Positions 23,940-35,600 of a stretch of DNA of 64,000 bases are shown here, piece after piece. Below the pieces are notes generated by a model, which ran no database searches, was not told where the DNA came from, and saw only the letters and a list, made by a program, of their open reading frames with translations. Numbering within the stretch: the stretch's first letter is position 1; each line of letters begins with the position of its first letter. Source of the DNA: Sebastes aleutianus. Its lineage: Eukaryota; Chordata; Actinopteri; Perciformes; Sebastidae. A program made the position numbers and the translations under genes. The stretch is from positions 12,123,361 to 12,187,360 of the forward strand of contig CAKAKS010000066.1 in assembly GCA_916700875.1 (NCBI GenBank). The letters run 5' to 3'.

Positions 23940-24388
23940 AGTAGTATTTTATAACCAGATTCCCATTCAAGAGGTAGAAAACCCATTTGGCACACCGTTA
24001 TTCATTTCCATATAATTTTTTGTCAAAGCCACAGGGAGCTACTGCAGAGTCTACAAAAATCTACAATATTAGGACCATTTCAAAGTTTTAAACGTAAAAA
24101 TTCTAAATGTGTCCCAGTTTATTTCCGGTTGCAGTGTATGTGAATAACATCAGCTGACAGGAAGTACACATGGACACAAGCTGTTGCCTAGCAACGCAAT
24201 TCTGTTGCAATTCCGTCAAAATGCGCTAAAACGGAGCGTTTCAGACAGAGGGTAAATACAGGTATATTCAGGTAGACAGTATGAGGAAAATAAAGGGTTT
24301 TTTAAACATTGAAGTATGTAAACATGTTCTAGTAGAAACCCAAAATACAAGTATGAACCTGAAAATGAGTACCATATGAGACCTTTAA
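23940..24388. mobile_element. TTAA-type MITE carrying an RFX X-box
   Basis: The right end reads AAAATGAGTACCATATGAG then ACCTTTAA, preceded by TACAAGTATGAACCTG and AACATGTTCTAGTAGAAACC, which I recognise as a very abundant percomorph MITE. The left boundary is not defined. It contains GTTGCCTAGCAAC at 24183-24195. The right TTAA is about 450 bases before the msi1 start codon. Confidence 0.55.
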
Positions 24389-24544
24389 AGTGTGCATGCA
24401 TGTGACGTGTGCATACAATATGTTGATCCAGTATTGCCTGTCACTTTTCTAAATATAATTAATCAAAAATACATTGTTTTCACATTTCTCTATAAAGACT
24501 ATACAAGTAGCCCACTACACATCCCTGTTTATGAATGCCCATAA

Positions 24545-24841
24545 AGTCACATGTTTTTTATTTTGAAAGGCGGAAGCGGAATCGGCGGTGTTGCTGTCTG
24601 TTGCCTTGACGACGGAGTGGTGGAGGAGGTGGAGGTGGAGGGATGTGAGAGAGACAGCAGCGGGAGGAGGTGGAGTCTGTCCAGCCTTACATCTGGCCCG
24701 CTCTCCCTCTCTGTCACCCCGGGCCAAACCCGCCCAGCTCCTCTCTCTCACTCACTCTCCGCCTGTTCTCCTACACGGCTCGGCTCGGCTCGGACTCACT
24801 CAGCACTAACTCACAACAACACACCACAGAGAGGACACGCA
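24545..24841 (+). promoter_or_regulatory. msi1 promoter/5' leader region
   Basis: GC content rises sharply here compared with the AT-rich DNA to the left, with GGAGGTGG and CGGCTCGGCT repeats leading to the start codon. An X-box-like site GTTGCCTTGACGAC sits at 24600-24613 and fits the degenerate consensus RYYNYY-N2-RRNRAC. The transcription start cannot be fixed from sequence. Confidence 0.5.
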
Positions 24842-26609
24842 ATGGAGACGGAAGGGAGCCAAAGCAGCCTAGTGTCCACCTCGGACTCCCCTCACGACCC
24901 CTGGTAACGAAAACTTAACTTTCCTCTACTTCTGCTCCAGAAACAAACCTGCTATTCTACAGGAGGAGAGTCTCTGGTGGTGTGCAGCCAGACTCACACA
25001 CACCTCCACACAGAGAGCCTTCATGTGAAATCAGAGATATTACACTTGCAAAACCTCAATAACAACTTTGTTTTACTGTGTGACCCCTTAGATATTAATC
25101 TTTTTGAATTATGAAAATGCAAAAATATTTATCTTTTTTTTTTTTTCCACAGCAAAATGTTCATAGGTGGACTCAGCTGGCAAACAACACAAGGTAAATC
25201 TTTTTTCCACCACTCACAAAATGTCTTTTAAGAAGCCTAGCTGGCATGGATCTAATAGATGCTTATTTGAAAAGCTGTATTTATTAATGTTTGCTTATGT
25301 TGCATTTGTTTATTTGTGTTATTTTGAGTATGAATCCTGCTCCCAGAATGAATGCACCCATTCAGAGATCCCATAGAATGAACGAGTGATTCTTGTGAAA
25401 ACTCATTTAACAAAAAAAAGGGTGCAATTAGATTATTCAGTTTGTAGTAAGAAATTTAAGTTGGAATTATTATGTTTTTTTTAAGTCCATCATTTTATGC
25501 TTGACACATTTAATTGAAAAAAAAACCTATGAAGTTTGGTGAGGGGAAATCTCAGCAGAGAGGAGGAAAAAAAAAGTTGTGACTCTCTGTAGCCAAACTC
25601 CTTTGCTGATTTTATTAAAAAAAAAAAAGTTGTCATTTCGTGAATTAATCTTCTCTCAACCTTGTTTTTGGCTTTCCCAGAGGGTTTGAAGGAGTACTTC
25701 TGCAAGTACGGCGAGGTGAAGGAGTGTATGGTGATGCGAGATCCGGTTACTAAGCGCTCGAGGTGAGGGAGCCGCTGTGGAGGCCGGCTTTCTACGCCGG
25801 AGCTGAAAGTTTATCTGACCCTCCGTGATTCCTCTCTCTGCTCATAACATATCATTACATGTCAACATCAGTTTCTGTGTCATTAATACCTAACTCCCCC
25901 CCCCCCTCTCCGTCTTCCTCCCCTGGTGTCTTCAGAGGGTTTGGATTCGTCACCTTTGTTGATCAGGCCGGCGTGGATAAAGTTTTGGCCCAAACCAGGC
26001 ACGAGTTGGACTCAAAAACAGTGAGTTCTCTGTATTTACTTCCCACCACCGGCTAATCCCATTGCTCAGTGTTTGATTAGTGGATTTCCCAATAATCCGC
26101 TAGAGAGGTGTATCATTGCTACATTTTTAGTATGTTTACTGAGGCTCCACTGTGCTGATGTTTTTCCTCAAACTATGTCTCAGATGTGAGCACTTTTACA
26201 CGACTAGTGGAGGAGACATATGGGAGAATGTGCTCTCTCTCGCCTCAGCCAAAACAGGCAAGAAAATGTCACCCAGTGTCAATTTCCATAGAAACAAGAG
26301 GAACCGGACAGGGTTGCTCTCACTGCCAATCTTTGATTTGGCCTCTAGGAAGTTTTTTTTTTTCCTGCTTTATTTTCTGTCCCAAGGGGGTTGAAATGAC
26401 CCCCTTTTAAAAAAAAGAACTTTCTCAATGGAAGAAGCAAACGCAACCTGAAACCATCAAGGTGTGAAAGCAGCAACGAACCTCACAGCTTCCTGTTGAT
26501 CTCACGAACACTGTGAGTGCAGTGATGATGAAGCCCTTTCACCTATGTGAATTGTAACTTAAAAATGCATTAATCGCCTGTGTTGCAGTGTGAATGTGTG
26601 TGTGTGTGT

Positions 26610-26641
<32 letters not shown>

Positions 26642-29600
26642 CTTTTTGTCAGTAATGAATGTGGGCCGGTCTGGGAACAATGTGGCCCGTTGGTCGCCAT
26701 AGGGACCACTGCCCCCGCCTCTCTCCTCTGTGGGAGTGGTGATGGCTGCTGGTTAGTCACTGTATTGAAATGAGGGGAGGCTATTTCTTCTTTCCCCCTT
26801 TTGTGCTCTGAGCGATGCACCTTCTCAAATCTTTGGGGGATAAGTGGAGGAGCTGAAGAAGGAAATAAGAAGGGAAAAAAAACAGGTTGTTTTTGCTGTA
26901 GAAAGTTACAAGGATATTAGTTTTGTTCTTATGAATCCAATATCAGGAAGTTGATTGATAGAGAAGTCAAATTGAATGTGTTTTTTTTTTGTTGTTGGTT
27001 TCCCCCAGTGCCCTACTGCTATAGTGTCACTTGCAGGCACAACAGCTATGACAAGTAGCGGCATCATGGTTGGACGCCACTAACTCGCCATGGGGTTTGT
27101 TTCCATAGTGACCCCCCTCCACTCCCCCACCCACCCCTCCACAGTTGAAGAATGGCTCTGTCACAAAAGAAAGGAAGATAACAATGCACATCGTTTACAA
27201 TCATTTCTTGGAGACAAGAAATCAAGACGGCATAAACAGTCACAGATATTAGACGGTTTATCCTCGCGTCGCCTCTCCTAAAGAGCAACTTATTAAGTTT
27301 ATTTATGGAAGACTCCAGAGATGACGAGTCCCTTTTTTTTTTTATTCTAGCTTCTCCTCTTAACTTGTACATGTGTTGACCGTGCGCAGCCTCGTGGGTC
27401 GTGGCGGGGCCCCTTGTGGCCGGCAGTCGGGTGTGTCGGTCGGTGCCGTTTTGGTGGGGGGCTGTGGCAGCCTCTCAGCCTCTCAGAGAGTGTGTGTTTG
27501 GCGTGGAGAGGGCTCAGTGATCAGCCACAGGGGTTGGATGGTGAGTAGAGTAGGCCTTTTTAGACTGCTCACCCTGCCCCCCCCCCGCCCTCTCCCTCTC
27601 TCTCATGCTAACAGGTTATCCTGTTAGAGAGGGGAGAGAAAAGTTCTCCAGTGGCAACAGAAAGAATGTGCCATGCTGTGACCGACTGAACCGCTCCGGC
27701 ACTGGAATTAACGGAGCTTTGCACGGCCAAGAGGCTGAAGAGCAAATACAGTGCAGCAGAGGAATTTATTGGTACTTATTGTGTTGAAGGACAGACGCGG
27801 CCCCGGTTTTGACCAGTATAGGAAGGCAGGTTTTACTGTGATTTATGTAACTGCTGCTCCGTTAGTTGCCCCTTTGGGTGAACCTCCCAGCTTCCTGCTA
27901 TCTATAAAGTCAGTGACGGCCGATGCAAACTGCACCTTTGTGGGGACAAAGTTTCCATTCAATCGCGGCTCCAAGGTGCACGGCGCCGGACAACAAAGTC
28001 ACACAGCTCTTTGCAGAGTTGCATCAGGCATATTTGTGGCCCCCCGTTAACCATTTCCATGCTGACCTGAGTGGAAAGAAGAAGAGTGGGGGAGGCAGGC
28101 TAACCCCATCTGTGATTAGTATGGCTCTCCTAACTAATAGGATTGGAGTCAACAAGCTTGAGTTGTTCCTCAGAGATGTGGCCGCCCAATCGGTATGTTG
28201 CGTTAAGTGCACTCCCGGCTCAGGCTGGTGACAGGCAGCGCGCTCGGCCAACTGTTGCATAGCTGGGGATGGAGTTGGTCAAAGGGGATTGCCCTGATTT
28301 CATAAACCTCTCTTGGAATTACGTTCAGCTTCTAACTTGCTGTGAGTGCGGAGAGGTTAGGCCCCTGCCTCTATGACACCTTAAACATGTCTTTATAAAG
28401 GAGAAACAGGTTTTTTTTACGTTAAAGACCCCCTGCAGACATGTTTTAAAACACTGCATGGAATAATAAGTTGTCTGATATGTTTTTTCCACAAAAAAAG
28501 TTTAATTACCTTATTAAAAATTCTCAAAATTATAGCTACTAATTCTCCCCCATTGAAAAAAAATCCAGAATATAAAATATTTTTTGTTTAAAAAGTTTAA
28601 AGGTATATGAAATATATATATCCACAGAGCTTCTAGAAAGGTGCCTAATAAAAATATGTCTTTTCGTAAAAAACTATTATGATTGTGAATTGATCACTTT
28701 AAAAATTTTGGCGGGTCCAGAATGAATGTTTTGTTTATCTCTGTGGAAGATATCTGACGTTTGGTTCCCACTTTTAACAAGGCTTGTGAGCCAATAGTAA
28801 AACGACGTTGGTATCACGTGATATCTCTGGGTTGTCAGTGATCAAGTTGCCACTTGAAAAAACTGGGTTAAGTGCCTGGCAACCACTTGTTGTGAAGTGA
28901 ATGCAGTGGAACGGAGGAGGGAGAATGCAACATCTAGTGGCTGAATGTTATACATTTTATCAATAGCACCTTTAACTGTTGGACACAAGATGTCTCTTAC
29001 TTGACAAAAGAAAAAGTCCAGTCAAGTCAAGTTTCCACATCACACTTGTGTAAGTTGCACACCGGGCCACGATTGGCTGCCAGACTAGTTGTGTCACAAA
29101 TCATGCTCGTACGTAAATGTTTTAAACTCTTAAATCTTAGGTAAGTACAAAAACTAAAGAGACATCTCCCCTCATCAGATGCCTTTTAGTGTCAAACTCT
29201 GCACAGTGAAGCTCAAACGTCCTGGTGAAGTAAAGACCCAGACACACCAAACCGACATCAGAGAACTAGGGGTGACAAAGGCCGACTGTTGCGTCGCCTC
29301 ACGTCGCCTTTGTTTTGGCCAAAAAGTTGCATTCGAACACACCGCAAAGACTACAGCCGACGGCCAGTTAGCACGTACGTTCTGCGCCTGTGTGAGGGGA
29401 AATAACTCTCCACACCAGCAGGCGGTGGTAGTCTGTATTTGTTATTCAAAAAGGGAAACCGGAAGACCGAGTACGGTGGATACACAAGCTGTTGTAGTGA
29501 TACGTACATGAAAAATAGCAGCGTTTGCCGACCATTTTCACACCACTCTCACTCACCACTTAGCTTCATTCCATATGGCCATGTCGCTGTGAAAATATCC

Positions 29601-32600
29601 ATGTGTTGGAATGATCAGATGAGATGAAAATGAAAAATGAAAAGAGCCTTCTGTGTTTTTCCTCTTGACTTTACTCGTTGTCTTGCTTTCCTCACGTCCG
29701 TTTCTCCTCTCGTGCACTGATTCGCTTATGCTGAACAGCCAATCACAGTGATTTCTCTCACCGACGAGCTCTGCCGCCGACTCCACATGCTGAAACGGCC
29801 AAAACACCTCAGACATGGGCCGACAAGAGCCGACAGATGCTCACAACGGCCCCAAACTGTCTGACGGCCGACCGTCGGCTTGGAGTGTCAGGGCCTTAAC
29901 AAGAAGCAAAACAATCTTTTAAGCAGAGGGTGACTTTAAATACTTCTCTTGACTTTGCTGTGATTTTTTTCTCCTACGAAACAAACCGATTTCAGCCACT
30001 TTTATCTGTTTAACGTCCACAATTTCCTCCCCACGGATGTGCCTTGTGCTGCCATGTGTTTGATTTTGTTTGTGTGTGTGTGTGTCTGTTTGTTTTTGAA
30101 TGTGCACAGGAGTGTTGGACATCAGGAGGGTTGGTGACCGGAGGTGACTATCAGAGTAGTCTAGCCACCATAGAAACTAAACAGTAGACTCTGCATCTGA
30201 TCCTCCAGTCTTAGCCTATAGTCTTCTCACTCTGCTCTCTAGAACAGAAGAAAAAAGAATAAAGAAAAAGCTTGCGGAGAACTTTTTATTCAAGTAGAAA
30301 CAACACTGTTACCCTGACTCTGGTAAACGCATGTGGTTTACCATAGAGGCTTTAGCTCTCTACTGTAGTTCAACTCTACCCTCTCATGGTTACGGACTAA
30401 TCTTAGCGCTGTACTGTCTCACCATCTGTTAGTGTAACAGCAGTACAGTGTGGAGTAGTCTAGTTGTTCTCTAGATCTATTAGACCAGTATAGACTAATA
30501 TAGAGGTCTCAAATTCCAATTTTACAGCCTGTCTGTGATTGCATCCTCATGGCATGGTGTGGTTCTCTCTCCAATCTTAACCTTGGTGATATTCAGTGGG
30601 CTCGACCACGTTATGTATCAATTTCTATTGTTGTTTTTGTTTGTAGATGTAGTGTTGAGATTAATATCAAAAAAAGGTTAAGCTGGTGTTTTTTTCCTGG
30701 GTGTAAACGTAAGGAGCTGCAGGGCAGAGGACGATCCGGATCACCTAAAAGCGTGCAGGAGGATGAATGGTCCCTGTTGTTGTCGTCGTCACTTCCCGTC
30801 AAAAGCAGGAGGGACGCAAAAACAAACAAACAAAATTGCCGTCAGTGTGGTTTGGTTGACAGCTCCCTCTCTCCTCTGTACCCCGTCTTCCTCCCCCTCC
30901 TCTCTTTCGGACACGCTTGTCCTCCCTCTCGGGCTCTCCTCGGCCGAGGTGAGGCGTGTTTGTGATTGTAGTGCCCGTGTGAGATTCCAGGAGATCACAT
31001 GTTGCATGGTAGTGACGAGAGAGGCAGGGGTTCACTGGACATTCCCGGGCATTCCACCTGAGCACAGCTGCACACACGTACAATCTTTACATCATTCACA
31101 TACCGGAATATAAACAAGCAAGAATGCATACCAAAAAAAATATATGTTGTACATAGATGCATAAACACACACACATCCAATATACAATATATATACAATA
31201 TATTTATTAATCAATAGGGCTGTCAGTCGATTAAAATAGTTAATCGTGATTAATCGCAAATTAATCACACTTCTTTTTATCTGTTCAAAATGTACATTAA
31301 AGGGAGATTTGTCAAGTATTTAATACTCTTATCAACATGGGAGTGGACAATTTTGCTGCTTTATACAAATGTATGTATATATTTACTATTGGAAATCAAT
31401 TAACAACTCGAAACATTGACAAATATTGTCCAGAAACCCTCACAGGTACTGCATTTAGCATAAAAAATATGCTCAAATCATAACATGGTAAACTCAAGCC
31501 CAACAGGCAACGTCAGAATGTCAGTTTGCTGACTTGACTATGACTTGCCTAGTTTGGTTTTCTAATTTCATCTGACAGCAGGATCTTCACTCTAAAACTG
31601 ATCTCGCTACAACCTAAAAATCGCAAGTTGCGTCAAAGAAATTAGTGGCGTTAAAACAAATTTGCGTTAACGCGTTATTATCGATAACTTTGACAGCCCT
31701 AATATTTATTTAGAACTGAGACGTTAACCTTTCATTTGCTGCTAGTTATAATATTCTAACATAGATTATGGCAGAGATGGAAAAATGTGCCAACCAACCC
31801 CGGTCTCCCCTATCTGCCTTTAAGATTTTCTTTCCAGAAACAAAGTTACAGTTACTTTGGATAAATCACGGACCTCACCTTGACCAGTTTTCATTCAAAC
31901 TACTTTCTACCAAATTAACAGTTCACCTAAGAGAACTGTTGACAGCGTGTTTTGTGGATAATCCAGAGTAACCGCGACATTGTTTCTCGAAAGAGACTTT
32001 TTTCATATATATAATTTGTAATTGCTGATGTCTCAGAACTTGGGTAAATAAAACCAAAACTATCTGCAACTAGATACCACTAGAAGAAGGATGTTTCTTT
32101 TAAAAATGTAATTTCTGTGAACCGACCATCATCACATACTGGATGTTAAATTGATCCTCCTTTACGTCATTTACCACTACATCGCTGTCTAATTACACAC
32201 ACATACACACACATCAACAAATGACAGCTGTGCGTTCAGACCAGGACATAGTCAGAACCTGGTTTACTGTCTCAAGTAGGTTATAATGAGAAAACATCAC
32301 CAAAGTGTGTTGATTTGAGAACATACTGTGCGTTTGATGTCAACTTCACATTTATAAATGGTGTCATTGTGTTTTCCTGCACAGCGAGGCCCAAGAACGA
32401 TAAGCCTTAAAAAAGAGACAGGTGTCTTTGACATCATGGCTTTGATTTAGTATCGGTGAATAACACATGGTGCTAGGCCAAGAGGAGGATATATTACACC
32501 TTCATTAATGAGTCGTTAAAGAGTGAAAGATGAGGGTGTGATGTCAGAGTACGCCAAGGGAAGGCGACAGGTTGCTAGTTCAACTGTATCACGACGCAAC

Positions 32601-35600
32601 GCTAAACCTGTCCTCTCTTTTTCTGTATTCTCTCCCACAGATTGATCCAAAGGTCGCATTCCCTCGCAGAGCGCAGCCCAAGGTGAGTCAAACCGTCTCC
32701 CCCCTCCGTGTTAGTTGCATTGTTTACAGCAGGTGAGTGTGTGTGTGTCGAGCGCTTCAGTCTCTCATCGGGGCTAATGCCTCGTAATCTGATGAACATG
32801 AGCGGCGCTGACATCACTGAACTGTTATGTGATCATGTGTTAACAAAAAGGTTCACAACTTTAGAGACACTCGTTATTGTTAAACCTACCTGAAGGTCTG
32901 TATTGTGTTTCAAGTACACTGTGTCCTGATCTTAGCCGGTTTGTCTCTTCCATTAACAACAACATGGTGTGAAATAGAAAAGGATAGATTAGTGAGGCAA
33001 ACAGCATGAAGGAATACTGGTGTAGCCTTGTAACATTTACACCTTAAAGCTGCAGTCGGTAACTTTGAGCAAATATGATTGTTAATACAGCGGTCACTAT
33101 ATCCTGACAGTAGTGCATGAGACAGATAATCTGTGAAAAAATCATGTTCCTCTGTGTCCCCCTGTGCTCATAATGGCATTTGAAAGATATCAATGTGCCC
33201 AAAGGAAAACAACCAATCAGAGCCAAGCAGTCTCTACAGCAGCTGTCAATCACTGCTCGTGAAACACGCGACCTCCGACCAAACGGTCAAACAGCGATGA
33301 TCAAATATGAATCACTGTAATAACTATTTCTCGCCTCAAATGTTTTCAGAAACATATTTTAGTGCAGTAGCTTTCAAAGTGGGGTCCTTGAGGCGGCTCC
33401 AGGGCGTCCCCAGCAAAAAGGGGAATCATTTATTTTCACTATAATTCCATTCATAAGTAACACAATGACAGAATGTACGGCTATTGTGGTCATGGGTTTC
33501 ATCCACTTTCTGTAATAAAACATCTAAAAGCAAAAATCCCATCAGTTGGGGGACAAAATATTATCAAATGATTGTTTAATTTGTGTCAGTTTAGGTGTCC
33601 GTGATGTGAAAAAGTTCGGGAACCACTGTTTTAGTGTACTATTATGCTGTAAAATGAGGAAGTTTGCTCTGGTCGGTGGGCGGTGCTTGGTATTTCCTCA
33701 GCTGATCTCAACATGGCTGCCGGGTCTCAAACTTTTTCAGTAATTTTACAGCTAAACAGTACACTGCAAGATGTTTCTAAAAACATTTGAGCTGAGAAAT
33801 AGGCATTACAGTAACAGAATATTGATTCATATTTGATCAGCGCTGCCTAGTTTGACCGTTTGATCGGAGTTTCGGGAGCAGTGATTGACAGCTGCTGTAG
33901 AGACTGCTCAGCTCTGATTGGTTGTTTTCGTTGGGGCACGGTGAAATTTTGCAAATGCCATTAGGAGCACTAGGAGGACACAGAGGAACATGATTTTTTT
34001 TTCATAGATTATCTGTCTCATGCACTACTGTCAGGATATAGTGACCGTTTTAAATAACTTTTTTTTATCATATTTGCTCAAAGTTACTGACTGCAGCTTT
34101 AACACAACAGATTTGCAAGCTGCGTCATAGTTTGTCGCATTGGCTCTGGTAACCCATCATGTGCCCCGCTGCAAAAAGTGCCACGTGTCAAGCGTTCACA
34201 ATGATAAAACAAACACAAAAAACATAAAAGACAAACATGAATCACTGAAATTGCTGATTGTTCATGTCCCATGATGCATTGCACAATGGAAATGAAAGTG
34301 AATCATTGCTAAAAAACGAAAAGAAAAAAGGTGGCTCTTGTAGACAGTGCAGAAAATAAAGAAATTAAGTAATAAATACTTGCAAAACATGTGTATTTTA
34401 TTTGGAAATTTGTAATAATGTTCTAATGTCTTAGTTTGACTTACATATATACACCACTTGTTAGTACAAAACAGGCATTACTTGTATGCTTATGTCCGCG
34501 AAAATTGCGTTACACTGTATATTGTGTAGTGGCAGTGTTATTGTTAATGGGTGTAAATCTAGCTGACAACCTGTTTCCTTGTATGTGATTCATCGCTGAA
34601 CTCTTAGAAAAATTTGTATCCACTCACAGTCAACTAACAACAAGACATGTCGCATTTAGAGGATGTGTAAAAGTTTCATATCTCGTGTATATATATAAAC
34701 TGTATATAGCCGCTGAAGGAAAACTGTCGTTAGATGCTGCTTGTCTTCCCCTTTGAGTGACTAAGCTCATTTTTCCGTCTCGTCTCAAATAGCTATGAAA
34801 GAAAGAAAGAAAGTCAGTGAAAGTGATGCAAAAGACCAAAAATAATTACATGTGCCAAGTGTTTGCTGCACTCAGGATTTGCTTTGTGTCCAACACAGGC
34901 AATAGTGTGTTTTATTCAAAGACTGTGTGTGTGCTGCACGTGCAGCACAGATCACACATAAAACAGATGTAGGTAACATTAAGAAATGAGTTTTGTGAGT
35001 CGGTTGAGGGAAAGTGTTTAACCCTCATTAGTCAGTGGACCTGACTAATAAAGCAAAATTATATATATATAAAAAAAAATTATAATCATGAATGTGTGGG
35101 TTTATATTCAACATAATTACGGTTGGTCAGTGAAAAGTTGCTTGATTCTTTTCAAGCCTCTCCTGAGATCACACACATACGTATATAGTACACTTCACAG
35201 ATGAATGAATAGCAACCATGCTGTAAAAACACTTTTCATTTAATCACTCAAAACAACACATTACGCAGTTTTTATCTAACTACAAAACTTGTGATTATTT
35301 ATTGAGAGCAATATTTCCTTCAGATACTTTTATAGCACTTTGATACGACACATCTTGAACTGATCGCTTCACTAATGTTAAAAAAATGTGTGTAATTCCG
35401 TTTTCTTTTGCGCCAGATAATCAGAAAATTACAAATAAAATTGCAAGTTTAAATTCAGAGCTGAAGAAAGTGAAGTTTTCTTCTATTTCTCATCTAAGTT
35501 AGCCTTTAACGAGAGGATGATGACTGTTGTGCTTGTGATTTTGGGGGCAGTAGTGGGAAAAGTAATAACTTGATTTTTGTGGCGTAGTAAAAAATTCCAG

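Larger units (their letters stand above)
17081..24540. other. Head-to-head intergenic region hnf1a-msi1
   Basis: No exon of any recognised gene was found. The region holds the hnf1a promoter at the left, several TTAA-flanked elements (18131-18909, about 18906-19075, 20500-21543, about 23940-24388), a nested hAT-like insertion (20646-21182) and a retroelement tail (about 22930-23290). Bases about 19320-19800 look unique and of mixed composition, without repeat signatures, and could be a conserved element, but that cannot be tested here. Confidence 0.5.
26021..32640. other. msi1: msi1 intron 4
   Basis: No exon was recognised. It holds a TG microsatellite (26595-26641), three transposons (28432-28975, 29234-29896, 31216-31700), and mostly unique, GC-richer DNA at about 27000-28300 and 30100-31060. 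The piece at about 27890-28060 includes GGACAACAAAGTCAC and GGGACAAAGTTTCC, which contain SOX-type ACAAAG cores. The open frames near 30549-30965 on both strands have no family resemblance. Confidence 0.5.

Noticed and set aside
30549..30965. 138-residue plus-strand frame and overlapping minus-strand frames
   Set aside because: They lie inside msi1 intron 4, have no splice logic or recognisable domain, and several frames are open at once.
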